Shown: positions 49,462-58,794, numbered from the stretch's first letter. The stretch is 64,000 bases of DNA from Rhizobium sp. CFBP 8762 (GCF_014841565.1 NZ_JACYUD010000008.1:162221-226220), one strand, 5' to 3'. Program-made: numbers and translations. Notes: generated from the sequence alone by a model not told the origin.

Positions 49462-50310
49462 TCAGACGTGCGCTGCGGAGACCGTGGCTTCCACGTGGTC
49501 GACCAACGCATCAGCCATACCGAGGCGACCCGCCAGCAGATCGAGATAGCCGCGCTCGGCACGGTTATCCGCATTCACCGTCAGGCGCGATGCGGTGTAA
49601 AGCTCAACGCGCTGCTCTTCGCTTTTACAAGCAGCAACAATCGCGTCGATATCGATCGGGTTTGCCAGTTCCTTTTCAAGGAAGGCTTCCGCCTCGCTTC
49701 CGAGACCGGACACACTCAGCTTTTCCATGATACGGGTGCGCTCTTCGGCATCCACATGGCCATCGGCCTTGGAGGCCGCAATCATTGCGCGCACCAGCAC
49801 CAGGGCGAAATCATCATCCATGGAATTCAGGTCCGGATGGAAGCCGGAGTCGGCTGGCGGCGCTGGCAGGTGTTGAATGGGCTGCGCGGTTGCGGGGTCG
49901 GCCGGTGCCTGTCCAGCCTGATAGCTCTGGTAAGCCTTATAGGCCAGCCCAGCAATTGCCGCCAGGCCACCCATCTGAATTGCGGGACCGGCCATTTTGC
50001 GGCCAGCACCCGTGCCAAACAAAACGGCAGCAAGACCCGCAGCCTTGCCGGGGTTATTGCGGATCATGTCGATTGCCTGATTGGCCGTGTCGCGCAGGTT
50101 GCCACCGCCGAGCGCGCTGCCCAAGCCACCCAAGCCACCAAGACCGCCGCCGGACGACTGGCCGGACTGTGTATTCTGATCCTGCCGGTCGGATGAACCA
50201 CCGCCAAACAAGCCGCCCATCGACTGACCGCCCGCGGACTGGCCACTACGGGACCTGTCACCAGACTGACCACCCAGAAACTGTTCCAGCAATTTTTTCG
50301 GATCCAACAT
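49462..50310 (-). CDS. DUF533 / TerB-like protein
   Basis: 282 residues from ATG 50310 (MLDPKKLLEQFL, typical beginning). The middle third (about 15-85) is a Gly/Ser/Gln low-complexity region with repeated GGL and GQS motifs, next a hydrophobic helix (about 100-135), then a TerB-like helical domain with the acidic motif ASKADGHVDAEERTRI. The family is often called tellurite resistance-like, without proof here. Membrane-associated, function uncertain. Confidence 0.86.
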   Translation of the reverse strand: MLDPKKLLEQFLGGQSGDRSRSGQSAGGQSMGGLFGGGSSDRQDQNTQSGQSSGGGLGGLGGLGSALGGGNLRDTANQAIDMIRNNPGKAAGLAAVLFGTGAGRKMAGPAIQMGGLAAIAGLAYKAYQSYQAGQAPADPATAQPIQHLPAPPADSGFHPDLNSMDDDFALVLVRAMIAASKADGHVDAEERTRIMEKLSVSGLGSEAEAFLEKELANPIDIDAIVAACKSEEQRVELYTASRLTVNADNRAERGYLDLLAGRLGMADALVDHVEATVSAAHV

Positions 50311-50390
50311 TGTCGCCTTGCTCCATTCGTTATTCAGGACTCCTGAAATAAGGCGCAATGTCGGGATTTCAATTGTCTGGCGACCGGACG

Positions 50391-51038
50391 TTATGGATTA
50401 GCCGTTTTCAGCGCAAAAGCTTCGGCTGCAAGTTTGGTGATACCAGCCCAATCGCCTGCGGCTACAAGGTGTGCCGGTGCCACCCACGAGCCACCAACGC
50501 ACACGACGTTGGGTAGCGACAGATAATCGCGCGCATTGGAGAGCGAAATGCCGCCCGTGGGGCAAAAGAAGGTGCCAGCCAGCGGGGATGACAGGGATTT
50601 CAGATAGGCAGCGCCACCGGCCTGTTCCGCCGGAAAGAACTTCATGACCTGATAGCCTTCCTCGCGCAGGCCCATGACTTCGCTGGCCGTGGCAGCACCC
50701 GGAAGAAAAGCGGCTTCATAATCATTGGCCGCGTCAATCAATTCCTGCGTTGTGCCGGGGCTGACGATAAACTTTGACCCGGCCTCCACAGCCTGTTCGT
50801 ACTGTGCGGCATTCAAGATAGTGCCGGCACCGGTAACGGCACCTTCCACTTCATTGGCAACTGCGCGGATGGCGTCGAGTGCCGCAGGTGTGCGCAGGGT
50901 AATTTCAATGGCTTTCAAGCCGCCTGCCACAAGAGCGCGTGCCAGCGGTACGGCGGTCGCGGCATCCTCGATCACCAGAACCGGTACCACGGGCTGAAGT
51001 TTCAGGATGGAAAGGAGAGTATCGGTCTTGCTGCTCAT
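50391..51038 (-). CDS. eda: 2-keto-3-deoxy-6-phosphogluconate aldolase
   Basis: 215 residues. Class I aldolase: Schiff-base Lys133 in VMKFFPAE and Glu45 in IEITLRTP, the same numbering as the E. coli enzyme. Cleaves KDPG to pyruvate and glyceraldehyde-3-phosphate at the end of the Entner-Doudoroff route, the main glucose path in rhizobia. AGGAAA precedes ATG 51038. edd is not adjacent. Confidence 0.95.
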   Translation of the reverse strand: MSSKTDTLLSILKLQPVVPVLVIEDAATAVPLARALVAGGLKAIEITLRTPAALDAIRAVANEVEGAVTGAGTILNAAQYEQAVEAGSKFIVSPGTTQELIDAANDYEAAFLPGAATASEVMGLREEGYQVMKFFPAEQAGGAAYLKSLSSPLAGTFFCPTGGISLSNARDYLSLPNVVCVGGSWVAPAHLVAAGDWAGITKLAAEAFALKTANP

Positions 51039-51173
51039 GGCGGTTTCCTGTCATTCGAAGATGGCCTCTGAATACCGCTGGAAAGCCGCTCTTGTCGAGA
51101 ACGAAACGACGAAATGTGCCTGCGACAGCAACGGCAATTGCGTAGCACCTCAGAAAGCTGTATTTGAGCGCGC

Positions 51174-52118
51174 ATGACCGATATGCACGCAACGTCACAG
51201 CACCAGCCCGGTGGCCCCTTTTTGGTGGCTGCCCTCTACCATTTTGCCCGGTTTCCAAGCTTTGAAGCGTTTCGCGAACCGCTGCAGCACATCTGCGATG
51301 AAAACGGCGTGAAGGGTACGCTGCTTCTGGCGCATGAGGGCATCAATGGGACGATTGCAGGCACGGATGCGGGGATTGCGGCGGTGCTCACCTATCTGCG
51401 CGCGCAACCGGAATTTAGCGCTCTGGAGCACAAGGAAAGCCGCGCGTCGCGTATGCCGTTCCTGCGCATGAAGGTCCGCCTGAAAAAGGAAATCGTGACC
51501 ATGGGCGTCGAGGATATCGACCCCAACCAGATCGTCGGCACCTATGTCGCGCCGCAGGACTGGAATGCCCTGATCAGCGATCCCGATACCATCGTGATCG
51601 ACACACGCAATGATTACGAAACAGCTATCGGCGTTTTCAAGGGCGCGTTGGACCCACAGACGAAAACATTCCGGGAGTTTCCGGACTGGGTCCGCCAGAA
51701 CGAAGACAAGCTGCAAAAGCCAAAGATCGCCATGTATTGCACCGGCGGCATTCGCTGCGAGAAGGCAACGGCCTTCATGAAAGAAAATGGCTTTGACGAG
51801 GTCTACCACCTCAAGGGCGGCATTCTGAAATACCTCGAAGAGGTGCCGCAGGAGGAAAGCCTTTGGGAAGGTGCCTGCTTCGTTTTCGATGATAGGGTAT
51901 CTGTCACCCACGGCTTGCAGGAGGGCGAACACAGCCTTTGCCACGCCTGCCGCCAACCTTTGACTCCGGAAGATATTGCCTCCCCCGTACACGAGCATGG
52001 CGTGACCTGCGTACACTGCCATGATACGCGCACGGACGAGGACCGGAACCGCTACCGGCAGCGCCAACGCCAGATTGAACTGGCCCGCAGCCGTGGGCAG
52101 CGTCATCTGGGAAGCTAG
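51174..52118 (+). CDS. trhO: tRNA uridine hydroxylase, rhodanese family (TrhO)
   Basis: 314 residues. N-terminal acylphosphatase-like domain ([15 protein letters not shown]), rhodanese domain with catalytic Cys189 in [10 protein letters not shown], and a C-terminal zinc-like CHAC-x-CVHC region. TrhO introduces the oxygen at uridine-34 of tRNA to form 5-hydroxyuridine. Divergent from eda. The TAG stop (52116-52118) is the first three bases of a palindromic repeat. Confidence 0.93.
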   Translation: MTDMHATSQHQPGGPFLVAALYHFARFPSFEAFREPLQHICDENGVKGTLLLAHEGINGTIAGTDAGIAAVLTYLRAQPEFSALEHKESRASRMPFLRMKVRLKKEIVTMGVEDIDPNQIVGTYVAPQDWNALISDPDTIVIDTRNDYETAIGVFKGALDPQTKTFREFPDWVRQNEDKLQKPKIAMYCTGGIRCEKATAFMKENGFDEVYHLKGGILKYLEEVPQEESLWEGACFVFDDRVSVTHGLQEGEHSLCHACRQPLTPEDIASPVHEHGVTCVHCHDTRTDEDRNRYRQRQRQIELARSRGQRHLGS

Positions 52119-52186
52119 AGCATTTCCAGTGAAAACGGAGTCGTTTTCACGTCTGGGCAATGCGACTAAACAAGAGAGCTAGAGCT
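52116..52186. repeat. TAGAGC-bounded palindromic repeat, copy 3
   Basis: Begins TAGAGCATTTCC (52116), with a perfect stem GTGAAAACG (52129-52137) and CGTTTTCAC (52142-52150) and outer arms GCATTTCC/GGGCAATGC; ends AGCTAGAGCT. Closely related to the copy at 37193, with paired base changes that keep the stems. Supplies the trhO stop codon. Confidence 0.72.
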
Positions 52187-52248
52187 GTCGCGATGCTTGG
52201 CGCGGCTTTGCGAGACGCAATTTTTTGGATTGCAGCACAGTCAGCATC

Positions 52249-53463
52249 TCAAGCAAGTCGCTTGAGATGCGACACACTACAGTTTCTACCGCGGTCTTTC
52301 GCATCGTAGAGTGCATCATCCGCACGCATCATCACGTCAACCGTGGTTTCCGTCTGCGCCAGCTTCATGGACCAGCCGACACTGATCGTGACATTCTTCA
52401 GGTTATCCTGCCGGGCGGGGTGCTTGATGTTGAGATCGTAAACGCACCGACGAAGGCGTTCTGCGAGTGCCTGGACATCATCGGGCACGCAATCCTCCAG
52501 CAAGATCGCGAACTCCTCGCCACCGTAACGGGCCAGCATATGCTCGGTATTTTCTAGTGCGGCCTGCATGCAGATCGCAATCTGTTTCAGACAGTCATCG
52601 CCAACCGTATGCCCCAACGAATCGTTGAAGTTCTTGAAGTAGTCGACGTCGATAAAGATGATGGCGAAATTATCCAGTTTTCGTTGATCCACCGCAGAGG
52701 CTGTGCGGTCGAAGGCACGGCGGTTGGGAATACGCGTCAACTCATCGGTGTTCGACGTATGTTGCAGTTCGAGATTGATGCGTAGAAGCTCCGCTCTCAT
52801 ACTGCGTTCGCGCCACGTTGTGATAAAATCCCGGCGAACGGCCTGATTGATGCGATAAGCCGCAAACAATGAGATCAAGCTGATAGTGAGGAGGGAAATC
52901 AGAGCCGTCTCACCGCCAGGTGGCGTGATAGGCAACTGATACATGCCAATACAAGCAACCATCAAACATCCGACTGTTCCAACTGCATGTAGAAAAAAGG
53001 GCTTTCTATGGACCGTGTTCATATAGGTTATCATTGCAGCCACATGCATCAAATATAGTGATGTAGAAGCGAAACTTATCGATGAGAATACAATGAAATA
53101 AAGAATTGTAATAATGATACCGCCAACTGTGTAGGCAATCTCATGGTTTATAGAGGCGGGATCGCTCTCTAATGCCCAGTTTCTGAAAATAAAGTACGAA
53201 AGCATGATTGGAGTGACCAATCCCGCTCGTACCAAAAACGATATCTCAATGATTTCCGGCACATAGATTACGTCCGCGATAAAGTACATATTGAACAGGA
53301 ACAGACCGGTCAAAAGACCGACGGAATTCATTTTCTTGTTATAATTGTTCTCATACTCCCGGAACTGACGCTCGGAAATTTTTGTCAAATTACTCACCAA
53401 TTGGTTTTCGCCCGTTGGCGAGCGCATTCGGAATTTCGCCGACAGTCTTGAACAGAAGGGCAT
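52249..53463 (-). CDS. Membrane diguanylate cyclase
   Basis: 404 residues. Six membrane helices (about 45-205), then a GGDEF domain with intact RYGGEEFAILL (314-318). The RxxD inhibitory site is replaced by Asn305 and His308, so the enzyme should lack product feedback. The start is uncertain: ATG 53463 has no clear ribosome site, and GTG 53397 (VSNLTK) is plausible. It lies 12 bp after a PAS-PAS-HTH gene on the same strand and is probably co-transcribed. Confidence 0.92.
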   Translation of the reverse strand: MPFCSRLSAKFRMRSPTGENQLVSNLTKISERQFREYENNYNKKMNSVGLLTGLFLFNMYFIADVIYVPEIIEISFLVRAGLVTPIMLSYFIFRNWALESDPASINHEIAYTVGGIIITILYFIVFSSISFASTSLYLMHVAAMITYMNTVHRKPFFLHAVGTVGCLMVACIGMYQLPITPPGGETALISLLTISLISLFAAYRINQAVRRDFITTWRERSMRAELLRINLELQHTSNTDELTRIPNRRAFDRTASAVDQRKLDNFAIIFIDVDYFKNFNDSLGHTVGDDCLKQIAICMQAALENTEHMLARYGGEEFAILLEDCVPDDVQALAERLRRCVYDLNIKHPARQDNLKNVTISVGWSMKLAQTETTVDVMMRADDALYDAKDRGRNCSVSHLKRLA

Positions 53464-53475
53464 ACGAAAGGCAAT

Positions 53476-54501
53476 TTACAAAGGTTTCACTGTCATGGAA
53501 ATTGAACCATCGTTCCCGATGCCAAATGAGATTCCCGCCTCCTCGAATGCCCGCAATACGCAACGCAGGCTCTTGTCACGCACGATATCGGCTGATTGCT
53601 CCATACGTCGCACGGTTGAGAATGATAGCTTCGCTTCCTTTGCGAGCCGCGGTCCCGACCAACCTAGAAATGCACGGCCAGCACGAATATGCTGTGGTAA
53701 CAGCTTGACATCCGTTTTGGCACCCATACGCATCGGTTCCGCCGACACATATTTTGAAATCCCAATCCACTGATCGATGGCACCCTGCCCGTTGCGCAAG
53801 GGGGTGGCCCGATGCGTCATGGTAACGTAGGAACCATCCGCCTTGCGAACGCGCACGGTAACGTTCAGATCAGACGCGTTGGCCACGGCCGCCGCCCAAT
53901 GTTCACTGAACATCTGGCGATCATCGGGATGAAAACCTGAAAGGTCATCCCAGTTGCGCGCCTCCATCGTGGTTTGCCCTGTCAGGCGGGTCCAGGCAGC
54001 GGTATCCAGAAGCTTTCCGTCTGCCGATGCGCGCCAGACACATCCGTTGATGAGCTTGCCGATAGTTTGATTGGTCGCGGTCTCGGTTTTCAGCGCGTTT
54101 TCAATCGCCACCTCTTCCGTGATATCGCGCAGCACCCCCACCACATGGGTCGGCTCACCGTTGCGGCCATAATAGGTCTGGGCGCGACTGTGCATCCAAC
54201 GCAAACGGCCATAGGGAAGGATAACCCGGAACTTGCGGTCCTTCAGCGTGGGGCCCTCCACCAGCCCGACCGTATCACCAAAGCTCAACCGGTCCTCGGG
54301 GTGCATCAGCGAGTGGTAGACATCAAGGCTGGGGCGAACCTTTGCCGGGTCCAGACCGGTGAGCCGGTAAATACCGGGCGACCACGTAACCTCCGAGGTC
54401 TGCAGATCCCACATCCAGATCCCTGCATCCAGTTTTCTCTCGAGGATATCGAGGCGGTCTTCGGTGCTCAATACAGATGGGCTGAGGGATGACATTAGCA
54501 T
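53476..54501 (-). CDS. PAS-PAS sensor with C-terminal helix-turn-helix
   Basis: 341 residues: PAS 1 (about 20-130, GIWMWDLQTSEVTWS to VVGVLRDITEE), PAS 2 (about 145-252, ending IDQWIGISKYV), and a C-terminal Xre-like HTH (about 268-325, HIRAGRAFLGWSGPRLAKEA, FSTVRRMEQ). No kinase, receiver or GGDEF domain. PAS-type sensor joined directly to this HTH is an uncommon one-component design. It stands before the diguanylate cyclase gene and may regulate it. ATG 54501 is used; ATG 54495 is an alternative. Confidence 0.85.
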   Translation of the reverse strand: MLMSSLSPSVLSTEDRLDILERKLDAGIWMWDLQTSEVTWSPGIYRLTGLDPAKVRPSLDVYHSLMHPEDRLSFGDTVGLVEGPTLKDRKFRVILPYGRLRWMHSRAQTYYGRNGEPTHVVGVLRDITEEVAIENALKTETATNQTIGKLINGCVWRASADGKLLDTAAWTRLTGQTTMEARNWDDLSGFHPDDRQMFSEHWAAAVANASDLNVTVRVRKADGSYVTMTHRATPLRNGQGAIDQWIGISKYVSAEPMRMGAKTDVKLLPQHIRAGRAFLGWSGPRLAKEAKLSFSTVRRMEQSADIVRDKSLRCVLRAFEEAGISFGIGNDGSISMTVKPL

Positions 54502-54771
54502 GGTGACTCACCCGCTGCGGTTTAACGACGCATAACATTTGTATTTACGGATGTACTTACTAAACTTCGAAAACCAGCTTCGCAAGCACTCTGTGGGGCT
54601 CATAGGATGATATAACGCGTCCATACGAGAGAAAATTCGACCCAGTTCACTTATAATCATTCAAAAGAGCAAGTTTTGACCAGCCATCTCTCGCGATAGC
54701 AAAATGTGTCTTGAATTTTCCCGCAGGGCTTGCCACCTGTTGGCCGCAATCTGAAGGAGGTTTTGACCCTT
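54502..54771. other. Divergent intergenic region before htpG
   Basis: 270 bp with no gene; the htpG ribosome site AAGGAGG (54754-54760) is at its right end. It must hold promoters of the PAS-HTH gene and htpG. No heat-shock sigma-32 box is clear to me. Confidence 0.35.
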
Positions 54772-56673
54772 ATGACTGACGCCCCACACGCGACCGCCGA
54801 GAGCCACGTCTTCGAGGCGGATGTAAGCCGGCTTTTGCACCTGATGGTGCATTCCGTGTATTCCGATAAGGATGTCTTTCTGCGTGAGCTGATTTCCAAC
54901 GCCGCAGATGCCTGTGAAAAGCTTCGCTATGAGGCAATCACCGCGCCGGAGCTTCTGGGCAGCGACGCCAGCCCGCGCATCACCATTACGCTCGATGAAG
55001 ACGCCAACCGCCTGATACTGGAAGACAACGGTATCGGCATGAGCCGCACCGAGATGACGGAAGCGCTCGGCACCATCGCCCGCTCCGGTACGCGCGCCTT
55101 CATGGAGCGCGTTGAGGCAGCGGCGCAGAACAAGGACGGCGCGCAGTTGATCGGCCAGTTCGGTGTTGGTTTCTATTCCGCCTTTATGGTGGCAGAACGG
55201 GTGGATGTGGTCTCGCGCCGCGCCGGTGCGGATGACGCCTTCCTGTGGTCCTCCGACGGCAAGGGAAGCTACACCATCGCGCCGGCTGACTTAAACGACG
55301 CGCCCGCGCGCGGAACGCGCATTACGCTGCATCTTCTCGAGGATGCAAAGGGCTACACCAAACGCTATCAGGTGGAGAATATCGTGAAATCGCAATCCGG
55401 CCACGTGCCGGTGCCGATCTCCATTCTGGACAAGCCGGACGCAGAACCCGCGCAGATTGCCGATGGTACGGCGCTGTGGACCAAGCCCAAGGCTGAAATT
55501 TCCAAGGAGGAATACGCGGATTTCTACCGTGGTGTTTCCAGCCAGTATGATGAGCCCGCCACAACGGTCCATTTCCGCGCCGAAGGGCGTCATGAATATA
55601 CGACGCTGGCCTTCGTGCCCGGCTCCAAGCCGTTCGATCTGTTTGACCCGGACCGCAAAGGCCGCATGAAGCTCTACGTCAAGCGCGTGTTCATCACCGA
55701 TGATGTGGAACTGCTGCCGCGTTACCTGCGCTTCGTGCGCGGTCTTGTCGATACCTCCGATCTGCCGCTCAACATGTCGCGCGAGATGATTCAGGAGAGC
55801 CCGATCCTTGCCGCAATCCGCAAGGGGGTCACCAACCGCATCCTCACCAGCATCGAGAAACTGGCCGAAAACGAGCCCGAGACCTTTACCGCCGTCTGGG
55901 ACAATTTCGGCAGCGTGATCAAGGAAGGCCTCTACGAGGATTACGAGCGCCAGACGCAACTGCTTGGCCTGTCGCGCTTCCGCAGCACAGCGGGCGACGG
56001 CTGGAGGTCGCTGGCTGAGTACGTTGCCGATATGAAGGACAAGCAGACGGCCATCTACTATCTGACCGGCGACAACGCGACCCAACTGCAAAGCTCTCCG
56101 CATCTGGAAGGGTTCCGCGCGCGCGGCATTGAAGTGCTGTTGCTGACTGACCCGGTCGATAGTTTCTGGGTCACGTCTTCGCAGGGGTTTGAGGGCAAGA
56201 CCTTTAAATCCGTGACGCAGGGCGCGGCCGATCTGGCTGACATCAGCGCGAACGATGCCGATGCCAAGCCCGATGTCCCGGTGGCCGACGATGTGCAGCA
56301 GTTCATCGCCTATGCCAGGCTGACGCTGGGCGACGCGGTGACGGATGTGCGCGCCTCCGACCGGTTGACGGAAAGCGCCGTATGCCTTGTTGCCCCGGAA
56401 AACGGACCGGACCGTCAGCTCGAGAAAATCCTCTCCGGCGCGGGTCGCATGAGCCAGACCACCAAGCCGGTGCTGGAAATCAACCCGACCCATGAGTTGA
56501 TTACAGCGCTGGCCACTGCCGCCTCTGGTGAGCTTGGCGGTGACGAGACATTCCGCGAAGACGCCGTGCAGCTTCTGCTGGATGAAGCCCGCATTCTGGA
56601 TGGCGACAAGCCGGAGGATGCGAGGGCCTTCTCCGCGCGGCTGTCACGCGTGTTCAAGCGTGCTTTGGCTTAG
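54772..56673 (+). CDS. htpG: Chaperone protein HtpG (Hsp90)
   Basis: 633 residues from ATG 54772, which follows AAGGAGG by 11 bases; the frame extends 14 codons further. N-terminal ATPase: LISNAADACEKLRY, DNGIGMS, GQFGVGFYSAFMVAE; middle domain with catalytic LNMSREMIQESPIL; C-terminal dimer domain. Usual length. Cytoplasmic chaperone. The stop TAG (56671-56673) opens a palindromic repeat. Confidence 0.97.
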   Translation: MTDAPHATAESHVFEADVSRLLHLMVHSVYSDKDVFLRELISNAADACEKLRYEAITAPELLGSDASPRITITLDEDANRLILEDNGIGMSRTEMTEALGTIARSGTRAFMERVEAAAQNKDGAQLIGQFGVGFYSAFMVAERVDVVSRRAGADDAFLWSSDGKGSYTIAPADLNDAPARGTRITLHLLEDAKGYTKRYQVENIVKSQSGHVPVPISILDKPDAEPAQIADGTALWTKPKAEISKEEYADFYRGVSSQYDEPATTVHFRAEGRHEYTTLAFVPGSKPFDLFDPDRKGRMKLYVKRVFITDDVELLPRYLRFVRGLVDTSDLPLNMSREMIQESPILAAIRKGVTNRILTSIEKLAENEPETFTAVWDNFGSVIKEGLYEDYERQTQLLGLSRFRSTAGDGWRSLAEYVADMKDKQTAIYYLTGDNATQLQSSPHLEGFRARGIEVLLLTDPVDSFWVTSSQGFEGKTFKSVTQGAADLADISANDADAKPDVPVADDVQQFIAYARLTLGDAVTDVRASDRLTESAVCLVAPENGPDRQLEKILSGAGRMSQTTKPVLEINPTHELITALATAASGELGGDETFREDAVQLLLDEARILDGDKPEDARAFSARLSRVFKRALA

Positions 56674-56707
56674 AGAACCGATCTGATTCAGTCAGATCGG
56701 TGCTTTA
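56671..56707. repeat. TAGAG-bounded palindrome, copy 4
   Basis: TAGAGA then ACCGATCTGA (56677-56686), loop, TCAGATCGGT (56692-56701), GCTTTAA. A 10-bp perfect stem between convergent htpG and exonuclease genes. It gives the htpG stop codon and contains the stop of the minus-strand gene (56688-56690); it can serve as a two-way terminator. Confidence 0.75.
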
Positions 56708-57470
56708 AAGTCATCCAAGCAGGAGCGTGGTCGCTGGCATTGTCAGCGGCCCGCACATCCCGGTCCACACCCGCTGACGTCAGGCGCGGCACGAGATTGT
56801 CACTCAGCAGGAAATGATCGAGCCGCATACCGTGGTTGCGCTCGAACGCCTGAAACTTGTAGTCCCAAAACGAGTACATCGGGTCATCGGGATGGAGCGT
56901 CCGCAACGCGTCCGTCCATCCGGCGTCCAGCAGCCGCTGGAACAAGGCGCGGCTTTCCGGCTGTACCAGTGCGTTGTCCTTCATGGACCGGATGCGGTAA
57001 ATGTCAAAATCGGTCGGTACCACATTATAGTCGCCAGCAAGCACGGCAGGCACATCCATCTTGCGCAGATCTGCCGCATGGGCAATCAGGCGCTCGAACC
57101 AGCGTAGCTTGTAGTCGAACTTCGGTCCCGGCTGTGGATTGCCATTGGGCAGGTAGAGGCAGCCAATCAGAACGCCATTCACCGCCGCTTCGATATAGCG
57201 ACTTTGCTCGTCACTATCGTCGCCGGGAAGCACATCGCGCGTCATCACCGGTTGTGTTCCACGTGCCAGTATGGCCACGCCATTCCAGCTTTTCTGCCCC
57301 TTCCAGACGGACTGATAGCCCGCCTCCTCCAAGGCATCCTCGGGAAAGTCGCGTGTGAGCGCCTTCAATTCCTGCAGGCACACCACATCCGGCTTCGAAT
57401 CCTTGAGCCATGCCAGCAGATTGCCCAGACGCTTGTTGATGTTGTTGATGTTGAAACTGGCAATCTTCAT
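56688..57470 (-). CDS. xth: Exodeoxyribonuclease III
   Basis: 260 residues. Metal ligand Glu34 in CLQELK, the GDYNVVPTDFD motif with catalytic Asp/Asn, and the closing DNASDHAPAW with catalytic His. Acts as AP endonuclease and 3'-exonuclease in base-excision repair. GGAGTG precedes ATG 57470. Confidence 0.95.
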   Translation of the reverse strand: MKIASFNINNINKRLGNLLAWLKDSKPDVVCLQELKALTRDFPEDALEEAGYQSVWKGQKSWNGVAILARGTQPVMTRDVLPGDDSDEQSRYIEAAVNGVLIGCLYLPNGNPQPGPKFDYKLRWFERLIAHAADLRKMDVPAVLAGDYNVVPTDFDIYRIRSMKDNALVQPESRALFQRLLDAGWTDALRTLHPDDPMYSFWDYKFQAFERNHGMRLDHFLLSDNLVPRLTSAGVDRDVRAADNASDHAPAWMTLKHRSD

Positions 57471-57546
57471 GGCAACACTCCGCGACGTGCCGGAACACTG
57501 TCGAGTTGCATGAGTTAATTATTGGTTGTTACGAAGGAGGAATGTC

Positions 57547-57744
57547 ATGACCGATAATAAAACGCAGCAGGACGGACGAGACCGCACGAAAGTCAGTGGA
57601 TCGGAAGATTACGAAGTGGAGTATTTCGCGGAGAAATACGGATTGCTACCGGTGCAGGTCAAAGACCTGATTGCCCGCTTTGGAAACAACCGCGCAGTGC
57701 TGGAAAAAGAGGCCGCAAAGCTTCAAAGCGATGTCGGCCCCTAG
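57547..57744 (+). CDS. DUF3606 family small protein
   Basis: 65 residues from ATG 57547 (AAGGAGG upstream). The pattern SGSEDYEVEYFAEKYGLLPVQVKDLIARFGNNRAVLEKEA is that of DUF3606, which has a helical, possibly DNA-related fold. Function unknown; such genes are often stress-related. The TAG stop (57742-57744) opens a palindromic repeat. Confidence 0.85.
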   Translation: MTDNKTQQDGRDRTKVSGSEDYEVEYFAEKYGLLPVQVKDLIARFGNNRAVLEKEAAKLQSDVGP

Positions 57745-57782
57745 AGCGCTATTCAATCTGATTGAATCAGATCGGCGCTCTA
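57742..57782. repeat. TAGAGC-bounded palindrome, copy 5
   Basis: TAGAGCGC ... GCGCTCTA (57742-57782) with an inner palindrome ATTCAATCTGATTGAAT and ATCTGATTGAATCAGAT. Related by its ATCTGATT/AATCAGAT core to the copy at 56671. Supplies the stop codon of the DUF3606 gene. Confidence 0.75.
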
Positions 57783-57797
57783 AGTCATTTATTTGTA

Positions 57798-57845
57798 AGC
57801 ATAATCTTTTCGATCCTCGCTTCGCTCCGGTCGGATTATGCTCTA
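57798..57845. repeat. TAGAGC-type palindrome, copy 6
   Basis: AGCATAATC (57798-57806) pairs with GATTATGCT (57834-57842), the right end being GATTATGCTCTA as in copy 2 at 48425-48451. Lies directly after copy 5, giving a compound element between the DUF3606 gene and the convergent CBS gene. Confidence 0.65.
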
Positions 57846-57857
57846 AGGCAAACCCGA

Positions 57858-58274
57858 TCAGTCGTCGTCCTCGGAGATTTCTTCGAGCGCAAACGAGGCC
57901 AGATCGCCGCGATGTTCCAGAGCAATATCGCCCAGCGACAGAATGCCCGTCAACGCGCCGTCATTGTTATAAACAACAAGGCGGCGCATCTGCATTTCCG
58001 CCATGAGATTGGCAGCGTCGGTGATATCGTCATCCTCCAGACAGCTTTCCACACCCTCGGTCATGAACTCCTTCACCGCGCTGGAGATATCCCCGCCTTC
58101 TGCGACCACGCGCACAACAATATCACGGTCAGTGATCAGCCCCACGACGACGCCGCCATCAACAATCGGCACTGCGCCGCTGTCGATTTCGGACATGATC
58201 CGGGCCACATCCTGCACCGTGTCGGTGGGCTTGGCTGTTACCACCTGTATGCTCATTGCTTCGCTGACTTGCAC
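57858..58274 (-). CDS. CBS domain protein
   Basis: 138 residues from GTG 58274, which has GGGAG upstream and gives the usual beginning VQVSEAMSIQ; a longer frame runs into lrp. Two CBS motifs: VPIVDGGVVVGLITDRDIVVRVV (about residue 36) and RLVVYNNDGALTGILSLGDIA (about 100). CBS pairs bind adenosyl ligands such as AMP and act as energy sensors; the acidic tail EEISEDDD is notable. The target is unknown. Confidence 0.88.
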   Translation of the reverse strand: MQVSEAMSIQVVTAKPTDTVQDVARIMSEIDSGAVPIVDGGVVVGLITDRDIVVRVVAEGGDISSAVKEFMTEGVESCLEDDDITDAANLMAEMQMRRLVVYNNDGALTGILSLGDIALEHRGDLASFALEEISEDDD

Positions 58275-58332
58275 GGCCCGTCTCCCTGTGTTGATCACAG
58301 ACGCGTAAACCGTTTGCCGGGTGAATCGTTCC

Positions 58333-58794
58333 CTAGCGCACATAATCCAGCGGCACAGCCGTGCCGGATTTGATCGTTTCCATGGAAATGGAGGCTGATA
58401 CATCGAACAGTTCAACACGGCGCACGAGCGTCTTGTAGATGGTGTCGTAATGCTCCACCGATGGCAGCACGAGCTTGATGATGTAATCATAGTGCCCCGT
58501 CAGCCGGTGCGTTTCGACGATTTCGGGGATATCGGCGATGGATTTGCGAAAACGCTCGATCCACTCGTCACTGTGATGGGCGGTTTTGACCAGCGCGAAC
58601 ACGGTCGTGGGCACACCCATGCGGACGCGATCCAGAACGGCCACGCGGCCCTTGATGTAACCGCCCTCTTCTAGCCGGGCGATGCGGCGTGAACAGGTGG
58701 ACACAGTGAGATGGACCCGTTCCGCCAGTTCATTGACCGATATATCCGCGTTTTCCTGCATCAGGCCCAAAAGCTTCCGATCTCGCTCGTCCAT
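58333..58794 (-). CDS. Lrp/AsnC family transcriptional regulator
   Basis: 153 residues from the third of three successive ATG codons, since AGGA sits 6-7 bases before that one. HTH: ISVNELAERVHLTVSTCSRRIARLEEGGYI; C-terminal RAM domain with GHYDYIIKLVLPSVEHYD. Divergent from the aspartate/glutamate racemase gene, its most likely target. Lrp proteins often sense amino acids. Confidence 0.93.
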   Translation of the reverse strand: MDERDRKLLGLMQENADISVNELAERVHLTVSTCSRRIARLEEGGYIKGRVAVLDRVRMGVPTTVFALVKTAHHSDEWIERFRKSIADIPEIVETHRLTGHYDYIIKLVLPSVEHYDTIYKTLVRRVELFDVSASISMETIKSGTAVPLDYVR

